Below are positions 14,618-23,355 of a stretch of DNA of 32,056 bases, piece by piece. The DNA is from Clostridiales bacterium (lineage in GTDB: Bacteria > Bacillota > Clostridia > Oscillospirales > Acutalibacteraceae), in the NCBI GenBank assembly GCA_012517675.1, contig JAAYUL010000009.1, forward strand, positions 1 through 32,056. Direction: 5' to 3'. Numbering within the stretch: the stretch's first letter is position 1; each line of letters opens with the position of its first letter. The notes below the pieces were generated by a model, which was not told the origin of the DNA, did not search any database, and saw only the letters and a list, made by a program, of their open reading frames with translations. The translations under genes and the position numbers were made by a program.

Positions 14618-16357
14618 TCAGTCGTCAAGGCCTTCAAACTGCATGTTGTAATATTTTGCGTAAACGCCGTCCTGCCGGAGCAGCGACTGATGTGTGCCGC
14701 GTTCCAGAATTCCCTCGTCGCCGATCACGATAATTTCATCGGCGTTGCGGATGGTGCTCAGGCGGTGCGCGATCACGATCGTCGTGCGGTTTTTGGAAAG
14801 CTCCTCCAGGGAAAGCTGAATGTGGCGCTCGCTCTCATTGTCCAGCGCGCTGGTCGCCTCGTCCAGAATCAGGATGGGCGGATTTTTCAGGAACACGCGC
14901 GCAATGGCAAGGCGCTGCTTCTGCCCGCCGCTCAGGCGCGTTCCCCTCTCCCCGACGTAGGTATCATACCCCTGGTCAAGGCTCATGACGAAATTGTGGA
15001 TGTTGGCTTTTTTCGCGGCCTCCACAATCTCCTCCTCCGTGGCGTCCGGCTTGCCGTAGGAGATGTTGTCCCGAATACTGCCGGCAAACATGTAAACGTC
15101 CTGCTGCACGATTCCAATGGTGCCGCGCAGCGAATCGAGCCGGACGTCGCGCACATCCTGCCCGTCCACCAGGACGCAGCCGCCCGTCACGTCGTAAAAA
15201 CGCGGGAGCAGCGAACACAGCGTGGTCTTTCCGCCGCCGGAAGGCCCGACCAGCGCGACCGTTTTCCCGGCGTCGATATGAATGTCGATGTGGCTCAGGA
15301 CCTCTTCGGTGGAATCATACTGAAAGGAAACATCCTGAAAATCAATTTCGCCGCGAACATTTTTCAGGTCCGCCGCGCCCGGGCGGTCGACGATCTCCGG
15401 CTCCGTTTCCACCACTTCCGTAAAGCGGCGGAAGCCTGAATACCCCTTCTGGAACTGTTCCGTGAATTCGATCAAAACGTCGATCGGGTTGATGATGATG
15501 TTGATGTAAAGGGCGTAGATGGCAAGCTCGCCGACCCCCAGCGAGCCGTTTGCAATAAACAGCCCGCCGCTGACCAGCACCGCGATGAACAGAAGCCCCT
15601 CAAAAAACGAGGTCCCGGCATGGAAGCTGCCCATAATCCGGTAGCTGCTCACCTTGGAATCCAGAAAGCGCAGGTTGCTTTCGCTGAACTTTTCGCGCTC
15701 CAGCGCTTCGTTTCCAAAGCTCTTCACCACGCGGATGCCGGCAAGGCTGTCCTGCACGCGGGAATTGACCCCGGCAATTTTTCTGCGGTTGTCCAGGAAC
15801 ACGGCGCGCATCTTTTTGTTCTTGTCGATGCTGAAAAAAATCATGATCAGCGTGACGCCGAACAGAATCAAGGTCATCGGCACATTGATCAGCATCATCA
15901 GCGCGAAGCTTCCGATGATTTTCAGCAGCGAAATCACGATGTTCTCCGGTCCGTGGTGCGCCAGCTCGCTGATGTCGAACAAATCGGACACCAGCTTGCT
16001 CATCATTTCACCGGTGTTGTTTTTATCGTAGTAGGAAAAGGAAAGGCACTGCAGGTGATCGAACAGATCCTGCCGCATATTGCTTTCCATTCTGGCGCCC
16101 ATAATATGGCCCCAGCTGGTGATGTAATACTGGCAGCCCACCCGGATCAGCTCCATGGCCAGAAGGCCCAGCGCGACCCAGGGCAGGGCTTGAAGAATGT
16201 TCCGCGCCGTTTCGGTGAAAAGACCTTTCGTCAGCCAGTTCAAAATCTGGGGAAAGGCCACGTCCACCGCGGAAACAACCAGCGCGCAGAACATATCAAA
16301 CCAGAAGATTCCCCGGTACGGTTCATAATACCGGATGAATTTTCGAAACATAGACAT
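14618..16357 (-). CDS. ABC exporter, fused membrane and ATPase domains
   Basis: 579 residues, a half-transporter that should work as a dimer. The N-terminal six-helix exporter domain (about 1-320) includes the coupling segments around DLFDHLQCLSFSYYDKNNTG and RVQDSLAGIRVVKSFGNE. The ATPase domain (about 335-575) has Walker A GPSGGGKTTL, Q-loop GIVQQDVYMFAGS, signature LSGGQKQRLAIARVF, Walker B ILILDEATSALD and switch His in IVIAHRLST. All catalytic residues are present. The sequence belongs to the MsbA/LmrA-like multidrug and lipid exporter group; the substrate cannot be assigned. The ATG at 16357 follows AGGAG. It begins 20 bases after the cyclophilin stop, so the two form an operon. Confidence 0.93.
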   Translation of the reverse strand: MSMFRKFIRYYEPYRGIFWFDMFCALVVSAVDVAFPQILNWLTKGLFTETARNILQALPWVALGLLAMELIRVGCQYYITSWGHIMGARMESNMRQDLFDHLQCLSFSYYDKNNTGEMMSKLVSDLFDISELAHHGPENIVISLLKIIGSFALMMLINVPMTLILFGVTLIMIFFSIDKNKKMRAVFLDNRRKIAGVNSRVQDSLAGIRVVKSFGNEALEREKFSESNLRFLDSKVSSYRIMGSFHAGTSFFEGLLFIAVLVSGGLFIANGSLGVGELAIYALYINIIINPIDVLIEFTEQFQKGYSGFRRFTEVVETEPEIVDRPGAADLKNVRGEIDFQDVSFQYDSTEEVLSHIDIHIDAGKTVALVGPSGGGKTTLCSLLPRFYDVTGGCVLVDGQDVRDVRLDSLRGTIGIVQQDVYMFAGSIRDNISYGKPDATEEEIVEAAKKANIHNFVMSLDQGYDTYVGERGTRLSGGQKQRLAIARVFLKNPPILILDEATSALDNESERHIQLSLEELSKNRTTIVIAHRLSTIRNADEIIVIGDEGILERGTHQSLLRQDGVYAKYYNMQFEGLDD

Positions 16358-16377
16358 GCTGTTCTCCTGTTAATAAA

Positions 16378-16893
16378 TCAATACTTCTCGGGTTCCTCGT
16401 ATTCCCCGCCGAACGTTTCGACGGTTACGGAAACCATTTTTTCATCTTCATACGGTCTGTCGTTCCGGTCGCGGCGGACCGAAACGATGCGGTCGGCCTC
16501 CTCCATGCCGGAAATCACCTTGCCGAACGCGGCGTACTGACCGTCCAGATGCGGCGCGTCCGCAACCATCAGAAAAAACTGGGAGCCCGCGCTGTTCGGG
16601 TTCATGGCGCGCGCCATGGAAAGAACGCCGCGGGTGTGTTTCAGGTCGTTCGGAATGCGGTTCGCGCTGAATTCGCCGCGGATGCCGTAACCCGGGCCGC
16701 CCATTCCGGTGCCCTCCGGGTCGCCGCCCTGAATCATAAAGCCCGGAATGACCCGGTGAAAAATCGTACCGTCATAAAACCCTTTCTTCACAAGCGATAT
16801 AAAATTATTGACCGTATTGGGAGCGACCTGAGGATAAAGCTCGATTTGGATCGTTCCCTTGTTTGTCTGAACTGTCACAACCGGATTTTTCAT
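16378..16893 (-). CDS. cyclophilin-type peptidyl-prolyl cis-trans isomerase
   Basis: 171 residues, single cyclophilin domain without a signal peptide, so cytoplasmic. Seen: VTVQTNKGTIQIELYPQVAP; the active-site block FHRVIPGFMIQGGDPEGTGMG with the catalytic Arg; the GVLSMARAMNPNSAGSQFF region at about residues 90-108; and YAAFGKVISGMEEADRI. The catalytic set (FHR, QGGD, SQFF, AFG) is complete, although the usual Trp of the cyclosporin site is not evident. It speeds proline isomerisation in protein folding. The ATG at 16893 has GGAG upstream at a somewhat long spacing. A near-consensus promoter lies about 100 bases upstream. The ABC exporter gene follows. Confidence 0.94.
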   Translation of the reverse strand: MKNPVVTVQTNKGTIQIELYPQVAPNTVNNFISLVKKGFYDGTIFHRVIPGFMIQGGDPEGTGMGGPGYGIRGEFSANRIPNDLKHTRGVLSMARAMNPNSAGSQFFLMVADAPHLDGQYAAFGKVISGMEEADRIVSVRRDRNDRPYEDEKMVSVTVETFGGEYEEPEKY

Positions 16894-17004
16894 ATAAATC
16901 GTTTCTCCATTCTGCTGTTATTATGGCGCCGGCCGGATTTTACACGGCAAATCCGATCCGCATTTGCAGCCCGGAACCATTTTTGCCCATAAAGCGACAT
17001 TCCT

Positions 17005-17033
17005 ATTATACCCAGTCGGGGGAGTTCCATCAA
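17005..17033 (-). promoter_or_regulatory. promoter of the cyclophilin-ABC exporter unit
   Basis: On the minus strand, TTGATG (17028-17033) and consensus TATAAT (17005-17010) are 17 bases apart. The implied leader is about 105 bases. Confidence 0.68.
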
Positions 17034-17074
17034 GGCTTTCCCGGCGAAATCAGAAAATAAAGGAACTGCCCGCA

Positions 17075-17104
17075 TTTCAATATGGCCGATCAGTATGGTA
17101 TAAT
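17075..17104 (+). promoter_or_regulatory. probable promoter of the exodeoxyribonuclease III gene
   Basis: TATAAT (17099-17104) is consensus; TTTCAA (17075-17080), 18 bases upstream, is a weak -35. It is back to back with the minus-strand cyclophilin promoter. Confidence 0.45.
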
Positions 17105-17183
17105 AGGCGCAAGGACTGAAACCCCAACGTTTCTGCTGCTGTGCGGAGGATCCTGTTGGAGCAAACGAAAGGAAGAGGACGCA

Positions 17184-17942
17184 ATGAAATTGATTTCCTG
17201 GAACGTCAACGGACTGCGCGCCTGCATCGGCAAGGGCTTTCTCGATTATTTCCGCGACGTGGACGCCGACGTGTTTTGCATTCAGGAGACGAAAATGCAA
17301 CCGGAACAGGCGGAGATCGTGCTGCCCGGCTACTGGCAGTACTGGAACTCCGCTTTGAAAAAAGGGTATGCGGGAACAGCGGTTTTCACCAGAATCGACC
17401 CCATTTCCGTTTGCAACGACATCGGCGCAGACGGGCATACCGGGGAAGGGCGCAGCATCACGCTGGAATTTCCGGATTTTTACCTGGTTACCGTGTACAC
17501 GCCGAACGCGCAGCCCGGGCTTGTCCGGCTCGGCTATCGCATGGAATGGGACAACGCATTCCGCGCTTATGTGAAGGAGCTGGACGCCAAAAAGCCGGTC
17601 GTGATCTGCGGGGACATGAATGTCGCGCACACGGAAATCGACCTGAAAAACCCCAAAAGCAACGCGGGGAACGCGGGGTTCTCCGACGAAGAGCGGCAGA
17701 AAATGACGGAGCTGCTCTCCGCCGGCTTTACGGACAGCTTCCGCTGCCTGCACCCGGAGCAGACGGGCGCCTACACCTGGTGGTCCTACCGGTTCCGGGC
17801 GCGCGAAAAGAACGCCGGCTGGCGGATCGATTATTTTCTGGTTTCCGACCGGATGCGCGGCAGGATTCTGGAAAGCAACATTCACGCGGAAATCATGGGA
17901 AGCGACCACTGCCCGGTGGAGCTGCTTCTTTCAAACCAATAA
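17184..17942 (+). CDS. exodeoxyribonuclease III (AP endonuclease, ExoA/XthA type)
   Basis: 252 residues, the normal size. It repairs abasic sites and removes 3' blocks in DNA. Seen: MKLISWNVNGLRACIGKG, FCIQETKM with the metal-binding Glu, VYTPNAQPG, CGDMNVAHTEIDL with the catalytic Asp and Asn, TWWSYRFRAREKNAGWRIDY and the final GSDHCPVEL with the catalytic His. These match the exonuclease-endonuclease-phosphatase fold and the ExoA branch. The ATG at 17184 is preceded by GGAAGAGG; the longer reading frame upstream has no family similarity. The metallo-hydrolase gene follows after 19 bases and is probably cotranscribed. Confidence 0.96.
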   Translation: MKLISWNVNGLRACIGKGFLDYFRDVDADVFCIQETKMQPEQAEIVLPGYWQYWNSALKKGYAGTAVFTRIDPISVCNDIGADGHTGEGRSITLEFPDFYLVTVYTPNAQPGLVRLGYRMEWDNAFRAYVKELDAKKPVVICGDMNVAHTEIDLKNPKSNAGNAGFSDEERQKMTELLSAGFTDSFRCLHPEQTGAYTWWSYRFRAREKNAGWRIDYFLVSDRMRGRILESNIHAEIMGSDHCPVELLLSNQ

Positions 17943-17961
17943 GCAGAACGGAGGGATCACA

Positions 17962-19566
17962 ATGAAACTGTGTTTTTACGGTGCGGACAAGGAAGTAACG
18001 GGGAGCTGCCACTGCGTGGAAGTGAACGGAAAGAAAATTTTGATCGACTGCGGCCTGCAGCAGGGCGCGGATGAGGACGACAACCACCGGCTGCCGTTCG
18101 ACGCCCGCCAAATCGACTGTGTCATCGTCACCCACGCCCACATCGACCACAGCGGCAGGCTCCCGCTTTTGATCAAAAACGGGTATGAAGGTAAAATGTA
18201 CACGACTGAAAAGACCTGCGAACTGCTTTCCATCATGCTGCGCGACAGCGCGCATATTCAGGAAATCGACGCCATGAACGAAAACCGCAAGGGCCGCCGG
18301 GCCGGGCGGGAACCGGAGGAGCCCATTTACACCGTGGAGGACGCGGAAAACACGCTGAAATACCTGGTTCCCTGCGGATACGGCCAAATCACGGAGCTTT
18401 TCGAGGGCGTGAAATTCCGCTTTACGGACGCCGGCCACCTGCTCGGCTCCGCGAGCGCGGAACTGTGGCTGACCGAAAACGGCGAAACGAAAAAGCTTGT
18501 GTTTTCCGGCGACATCGGCAGCAGGAACCAGCCGATTATCCGCAACCCGCAGTACATTAAAGAAGCGGACTATGTCGTAATGGAATCCACCTACGGCGAC
18601 CGGGACCATGAAAAGCAGGAAAATTACGCCGCCGTGCTCGCGGATATCTTCGACCGGACGCTTGCCCGCGGCGGCAACGTGGTGATTCCAAGCTTTGCGG
18701 TGGGCCGCACGCAGGAGCTGCTTTACTATATCCGGGAAATGAAGGAGCAGGCTCTGGTGAAAAGCGACCCCGATTTTCCGGTGTATGTCGACAGCCCCCT
18801 CGCCGCGGAAGCGACGAAAATCTACGGCGGCGACCTGACCGGCTACGCGGACGCAGAGACGGTCCAACTGATGAAATCCGGCTTCCGGCCGATTTCCTTC
18901 TCCAATTTGAATATCTGCGCCAGCGCAGACGAATCCAAGGCGCTGAACGACGACCCGACCCCCAAGGTCATCATTTCCTCCAGCGGCATGTGCGAAGCGG
19001 GGCGGATCCGCCACCATTTGAAGCACAACCTTTGGCGGGCGGAATGCTCCGTCGTATTCGTGGGGTACCAGGCCAACGGAACGCTGGGGCGGATTCTGGT
19101 GGACGGCGTCGACAGAGTCAAGCTGTTCGGCGAGGAAATTGTGGTAAAGGCCGAAATTCACAACTTCCGGGCGCTTTCCGCGCACGCGGACCGCAGCGGG
19201 CTGGTCCGCTGGATCGAAGCGTTCGAGCCGAAGCCGGGCCGTGTTTTCGTGGTGCACGGGGAGCAGACGGTCTGTGAGACCTTTACACAGACCCTGCAGC
19301 AGATGGGCTTTCACGCGATTGCGCCGAACTTCGGCGCCGAGTACGATCTTTTGGCGGACCAGCTGCTGCGGGAGGGCACGGAGCCGGAAACGCGTCACGC
19401 CGAACAGCGTTCCAGGGGCCGCAGATTTTCCGCGCCGTTCGCCCGGCTGGTCGCTGCCGGAAAGCGCCTGACGCAGGTCATACTGGAAAACGAAGGCGGC
19501 GCAAACAAGGATTTGGCAAAATTTGCAGACCAGATCCTTTCGCTCTGCGACAAATGGGAAAGATAA
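17962..19566 (+). CDS. beta-CASP metallo-beta-lactamase-fold hydrolase (RNA-processing type)
   Basis: 534 residues. Metallo-beta-lactamase motifs: DCGLQQG, THAHIDHSGRLPLL (HxHxDH), DAGHLLGSAS, FSGDIG. Beta-CASP motifs: ESTYGDRDH, IPSFAVGRTQELLYYI, YVDSPLA, SSSGMCEAGRIRHHL and LSAHADRSGL, followed by VVHGE. This is the CPSF73-like or YSH1-like branch, thought to be RNA nucleases; no RNase J-type C-terminal domain is evident. A C-terminal extension of about 80 residues (from about 455) is Arg/Ala-rich and helical with no known domain. The ATG at 17962 has GGAGGGATC upstream. It follows the exoIII gene closely, and whether the two act together is unknown. Confidence 0.9.
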   Translation: MKLCFYGADKEVTGSCHCVEVNGKKILIDCGLQQGADEDDNHRLPFDARQIDCVIVTHAHIDHSGRLPLLIKNGYEGKMYTTEKTCELLSIMLRDSAHIQEIDAMNENRKGRRAGREPEEPIYTVEDAENTLKYLVPCGYGQITELFEGVKFRFTDAGHLLGSASAELWLTENGETKKLVFSGDIGSRNQPIIRNPQYIKEADYVVMESTYGDRDHEKQENYAAVLADIFDRTLARGGNVVIPSFAVGRTQELLYYIREMKEQALVKSDPDFPVYVDSPLAAEATKIYGGDLTGYADAETVQLMKSGFRPISFSNLNICASADESKALNDDPTPKVIISSSGMCEAGRIRHHLKHNLWRAECSVVFVGYQANGTLGRILVDGVDRVKLFGEEIVVKAEIHNFRALSAHADRSGLVRWIEAFEPKPGRVFVVHGEQTVCETFTQTLQQMGFHAIAPNFGAEYDLLADQLLREGTEPETRHAEQRSRGRRFSAPFARLVAAGKRLTQVILENEGGANKDLAKFADQILSLCDKWER

Positions 19567-19571
19567 AAAAC

Positions 19572-19603
19572 AGCGGAGGGCACGGTGCTCTCCGCTTCTT
19601 TTA
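19572..19603. terminator. bidirectional terminator between the beta-CASP gene and the sugar cluster
   Basis: AGCGGAGGGCAC (19572-19583) pairs with GTGCTCTCCGCT (19585-19596) with one G-T pair. TCTTTT follows on the plus strand and TTTTTT on the minus strand, so it can end both converging units. Confidence 0.85.
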
Positions 19604-19651
19604 TGCTGATGGGAACGGCACAAAACGGGACGGCCTCAGGCTTTCCCCGCG

Positions 19652-20902
19652 TCACAGCCGGTAATCGGTCAGGGGCTTCACGTTCAGGAAATAGTAGTCG
19701 CGGAGATTTCGGCGCTCCACAAGTCCCGCCTCCCGCAGCGCGCCGCGCAGCCTGCCGTGGAGCGCCTCGCCCGCCGCGGTATAAACCAGCTGCCCGCCCG
19801 GCGCGAGCAGGCCGGCCGCCGTTCGAAATACCTGCTCCGGGTTCTCCATCCGGTCCGTTTCGCTTTCAATCAAAAGATAATCGTAGCGCCGTTCCCCAAA
19901 ACAGGACTCCAGCTCACCGGGGCCCGCACGCACGCATTCGGTGCAGACGGACTTCAGCTCCGGCATGTTTTCCGCCCGCTCCGAAAGGTAATCGAGCCGG
20001 ATCGCCGCGCACCCTTTGCTTCTGCACGCGTTTTTCATTTGCAGCAGGGTGGAGCCGCACGACGAACCGATCCCCAGCAGGGAACAGGAGTCCCGCTGCA
20101 TGAATGTAAAAAGGTTCAGCACATTGAAATCGATATACGCGGCCTGCCACGGGTGCACGCCGAATTTGGAGCGGAACAGGCGCAGATTGCGCGGCGCGAG
20201 GTTGCTTTTCGCGTATTCCGCATTGAACGTGACCGAGCCGAAATGATGGACATAGGTATCCCCGGCCAAAACCAGACGGTAGCCCGCGCGGCGGATGCGG
20301 AAGCTGATGTCGTCGTCGTCGTAAGCGCCCGGGTTGTACGCTTCGTCGAACCCGCCCATCTCCTTTTGCAGCTTTGTGCGGAACAGGCAGGCATAGGTGA
20401 CCAGCTTGATCCGGTCTTCCCACAGATTCGGGTTGCTCACGTTGTAATCCGCCGCAGCGCGCTGCATCTCCTCGAGCGAGCCGTACGACAGGGATACCGC
20501 CTGGTTGTTGGAGGAGACCCCGCACACGGGGACCGCCATGCCGATGGTTTCATCGGATTCCATGCACGCCACCAGATTTTCGAGCCAGCGGTGCGTGACC
20601 ACAATATCGTTGCTCAGATTCAGGGTGTACTTGCCCTCCGCCATGCGAAACCCCCAGTTCACGGCCTTATCCACCCCGATATTTTCCGGGTAGCTGAGCT
20701 TCACCGCGCCCGGAATTCCGCAGAAAAACTCCTCCGTTCCGTCGCTGGAACCGTTGTTGATCAATATGAGCCGGTACGGAATGCCCCCGGTATGCTCCAG
20801 CAGCGCCTGAATGCAAAGCCGGGTGTAATCCAGATGGTTGTAGGCGGGCACCACAATGGTGACCAGAGGGGCTGCCGCGGCCCCGTTTTGTTCCAGATTC
20901 AT
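19652..20902 (-). CDS. GT2 glycosyltransferase with C-terminal methyltransferase-like domain
   Basis: 416 residues. The GT-A domain (about 12-235) shows VTIVVPAYNHLDYTRLCIQ, LILINNGSSDGT, NLSNDIVV in the DxD position and YDDDDISFRIRRAGY as the catalytic acidic region. The second half (about 270-410) has a Rossmann-like pattern: LLGIGSSCGSTLLQ in place of motif I, RYDYLLIE, and a TAAGLLAPGGQLVY block, as in SAM-dependent methyltransferases. The glycine motif is imperfect, so the domain may be non-catalytic. It probably transfers the cluster's sugar to a growing glycan or protein. The ATG at 20902 (GGGAGG 8 bases upstream) overlaps the rfbH stop as ATGA. Last gene of the seven-gene unit. Confidence 0.85.
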   Translation of the reverse strand: MNLEQNGAAAAPLVTIVVPAYNHLDYTRLCIQALLEHTGGIPYRLILINNGSSDGTEEFFCGIPGAVKLSYPENIGVDKAVNWGFRMAEGKYTLNLSNDIVVTHRWLENLVACMESDETIGMAVPVCGVSSNNQAVSLSYGSLEEMQRAAADYNVSNPNLWEDRIKLVTYACLFRTKLQKEMGGFDEAYNPGAYDDDDISFRIRRAGYRLVLAGDTYVHHFGSVTFNAEYAKSNLAPRNLRLFRSKFGVHPWQAAYIDFNVLNLFTFMQRDSCSLLGIGSSCGSTLLQMKNACRSKGCAAIRLDYLSERAENMPELKSVCTECVRAGPGELESCFGERRYDYLLIESETDRMENPEQVFRTAAGLLAPGGQLVYTAAGEALHGRLRGALREAGLVERRNLRDYYFLNVKPLTDYRL

Positions 20903-22233
20903 GGCTGCTTCCTCCCGCCTGCGCTTTCCAGAAATCCGCGCATGGTTTGAATCATGTAGTCGAGCATCTCTTCGGTCAGGCCGGGGTAAACCCCGACGAA
21001 AAACGTGTTTTTCAGCACCGATTCCGTGTGAAGAAGCGGGCCGCAGACCCGGCATCTGATCTCTTCGTAAGCCGGCTGGCGCAGGATATTTCCGCCGAAC
21101 AGCATGCGGGTTTCAATCTGCCTCTGTTCCAGAAAAGCGACGAAGTCGCGCCTGCCGAACGGAGCCTTGTCGCGGACGGTGATCGGGAACGCAAACCAGG
21201 AGGGTTCCGCGCCGGGCAGCGACCTCGGCAGGACCAGCACGTCCCCGAACGGCAGCAGCGCCTCGTAAATCCGTTGAAAATTCCGCTTTCTTGCCGCCGT
21301 GAACCGGGGCAGCTTTTTGAGCTGTTCGATTCCAACCGCACACTGCAAATCGAGCGGCTTTAAATTATAGCCGATGTTGCTGAACACATACTTGTGATCA
21401 TACCCGAACGGAAGATTTTTGTAGCGGTGCGCGAACCTCTTGCCGCATGCGCCGTTCGGGTCCGGCTCCCCCGTGCGGCAGTAGCACGCCCTTCCCCAGT
21501 CGCGAAGGGACAGCGCCTGCCGGTACAGGCCGATGTCGTTGGTGAGAACCGCGCCGCCCTCCCCCATGGTGATATGGTGCGCCGCGTAAAAGCTGAAGGT
21601 GGAAACGTCGCCGAACGTGCCGCAAAGTCTGCTGTTGTAAACCGAATCGAGCGCATCGCAGGCGTCTTCCACCACATACAGGCCGTAACGGTCCGCAAAA
21701 TCCGTCACCACATCCATCTGTGCCGGGTTGCCGAGCGTGTGCGCAAGCACAATCGCCCGCGTTTTCTCCGAGAGCGCGCTTTCCAGAAGAGAAGCGTCCA
21801 GATTATAGGTGCCCTCCTCCACATCGAGGAACACCGGGACCAGACCGTTCTGCAAAACAGGGTTCAGCGTGGTCGGAAACGCCAGCGCGGAGGTAATCAC
21901 CTCATCCCCGGGGCGCAGCGGATCTTCCAGGCTGCGGGAGCACAGCGCGCCGACGGCGACCAGATTGGCGGAGGAGCCGGAATTGACCGCAAGGCCGTGT
22001 TTCATCCCCATGCAGCCGGAAAAATCGCGGATAAATTCCTCCCCCTTCGGCCCGAGCGTGAGCCAGAAATCGAGCGCGCTGGAAACAAGCGCCTGCATTT
22101 CCGCCGCGTCGTATACGCGGCCCGCGTAATGCACGCGCGTTTCCCCGGGCCGGAACCCCTCCGTTTTCTTTTGCAGTTCGCAATACTCGGCTGTTTTCTC
22201 CAGAATTTCCGCCTTCAATTCATCCGCTGTCAT
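20899..22233 (-). CDS. rfbH: RfbH-type CDP-4-keto-6-deoxyglucose 3-dehydrase (E1)
   Basis: 444 residues, DegT/AHBA fold. E1 uses PMP and a [2Fe-2S] cluster to remove the C3 hydroxyl of CDP-4-keto-6-deoxyglucose on the way to 3,6-dideoxyhexoses, with a separate reductase (E3). The usual PLP lysine is replaced by His220 in SFYAAHHITMGEGG, the hallmark of E1 and ColD enzymes. Cysteines occur as Cys192-x57-Cys250-x1-Cys252-x10-Cys263; from memory Yersinia E1 has C-x57-C-x1-C-x7-C, so the last gap is three longer here. This favours E1 over the cluster-free ColD. GSSANL and VEDACDAL are also typical. The ATG follows GGGGGTG. No E3 reductase gene is in the window. Confidence 0.92.
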   Translation of the reverse strand: MTADELKAEILEKTAEYCELQKKTEGFRPGETRVHYAGRVYDAAEMQALVSSALDFWLTLGPKGEEFIRDFSGCMGMKHGLAVNSGSSANLVAVGALCSRSLEDPLRPGDEVITSALAFPTTLNPVLQNGLVPVFLDVEEGTYNLDASLLESALSEKTRAIVLAHTLGNPAQMDVVTDFADRYGLYVVEDACDALDSVYNSRLCGTFGDVSTFSFYAAHHITMGEGGAVLTNDIGLYRQALSLRDWGRACYCRTGEPDPNGACGKRFAHRYKNLPFGYDHKYVFSNIGYNLKPLDLQCAVGIEQLKKLPRFTAARKRNFQRIYEALLPFGDVLVLPRSLPGAEPSWFAFPITVRDKAPFGRRDFVAFLEQRQIETRMLFGGNILRQPAYEEIRCRVCGPLLHTESVLKNTFFVGVYPGLTEEMLDYMIQTMRGFLESAGGRKQP

Positions 22234-22245
22234 GGCGCACCCCCG

Positions 22246-23355
22246 TCAGCCGCGCCGGATCAGGCGCAGTAAATTCCGGCAGACGAAATCGATATCCTCT
22301 TCCTCCAGATTCGCGGCGGACGGAAGAGAAATGCCGTGCTCCTCCACCCTGCGGGAAACCGGATTCGGAAAGCGCTGTTCGAACACCGGGAACCGGCTCA
22401 TCTGCGGAAAGCCGGGCCTTGCGTGGATGTTTTTCCGCCGCAGCCCGGCCAGCACGTCGTCGCGGTCCGCGTAAAAAGAATCCTCCAGCAGCATGGAAGG
22501 GTAGCAGCAGTTGCTTTTGCAGCCCGGCTTTTCCCGGACCAGCCGGATACCCTTCACGCCGCTCAGCCGTTCTTCATACCAGTGAAAAATGCGGCGTTTT
22601 TTCTCCATCAGCTCCTCCGCGCGTTCCAGCTGCGCCAGCGCGAGCGCCGCCGTCAGGTTGCTCATGACATATTCAAAGCCGAGGTAATCGGACCAGAACA
22701 CGGCGCGGCTGTCCGTTCTTCCCATGGAGGAAAGAAGCCTTGCCCTGCGGTAAATCTCGGGGTCGTTCGTCAAAAACATGCCGCCTTCCCCGCTGACCGT
22801 CATTTTTGCCCCCTGAAAGCTGCAACAGGAAACGTCCCCGAAACCGCCCACGCGCTTGCCGTGGTACTCCGCCCCGACGGCGGGGGCCGCGTCTTCAATG
22901 ACAAACAGGCCGTATTCCCTGGAAATGTCCATAATCTCGCGCATTTCGGCCGGATGCCCAAAGGTATGCACCAGCATGATCGCGCGCGTTTTCCGCGTGA
23001 TCGCCTTTCGGATACACGCGGGGTCGATCGTCCAGGTTTCGGGTTCAATATCCACAAAGACGCAGCTTGCCCCCGTGTATGCCACGGCGTAAGCGGTTGC
23101 CACCCAGCTGAAATCGGTCACGATCACCTCGTCGCCGGCTTGCAGCCCCAGCGCCGCCGCCGCGAGATGCAGCGCGTGGGTGCAGCAGAAGGTGGCGACC
23201 GCGTAGCGCACCCCGACGTACTGTGCAAACGCCTTTTCCAGCTTTTCAATGTACCCGTCAAAGTTTTCGTACCAGCCGTTTTTTACCGCGTCCGTCACGT
23301 ATTCCACTTCTTTTTCCGTAATGGACGGCCCTGCGAAACTGATCTTTTTATTCAA
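22246..23355 (-). CDS. DegT/DnrJ/EryC1 PLP-dependent sugar aminotransferase
   Basis: 369 residues. Unlike the neighbouring RfbH it keeps the catalytic lysine (Lys184 in SFQGAKMTVSGEGG) and the cofactor Asp155 (VIEDAAPAVGAEY), so it should be a true transaminase using glutamate or a similar donor on a keto-sugar nucleotide. FAGPSITEKEVEYV and GWYENFDGYIEKLEKAFAQY are typical N-terminal blocks of perosamine synthetase-like enzymes. The TTG at 23355 was chosen: it overlaps the GNAT stop as TTGA, GGCAGGGA lies just upstream, and the family's fold starts right there. A longer frame reading to 23493 is antisense-like sequence inside the GNAT gene. The target keto group (ring C4 or the two-carbon branch) is unknown. 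Confidence 0.9.
   Translation of the reverse strand: MNKKISFAGPSITEKEVEYVTDAVKNGWYENFDGYIEKLEKAFAQYVGVRYAVATFCCTHALHLAAAALGLQAGDEVIVTDFSWVATAYAVAYTGASCVFVDIEPETWTIDPACIRKAITRKTRAIMLVHTFGHPAEMREIMDISREYGLFVIEDAAPAVGAEYHGKRVGGFGDVSCCSFQGAKMTVSGEGGMFLTNDPEIYRRARLLSSMGRTDSRAVFWSDYLGFEYVMSNLTAALALAQLERAEELMEKKRRIFHWYEERLSGVKGIRLVREKPGCKSNCCYPSMLLEDSFYADRDDVLAGLRRKNIHARPGFPQMSRFPVFEQRFPNPVSRRVEEHGISLPSAANLEEEDIDFVCRNLLRLIRRG

Noticed and set aside
17893..19623. Minus-strand open frame of about 576 codons opposite the beta-CASP gene
   Set aside because: It has no family features and lies opposite a gene with full metallo-hydrolase motifs and a good ribosome binding site.
20899..22233. Assignment as ColD (GDP-colitose type dehydratase) because of the His in place of Lys
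   Set aside because: The cysteine pattern for an iron-sulfur cluster and the neighbouring CDP-glucose genes point to RfbH/E1.
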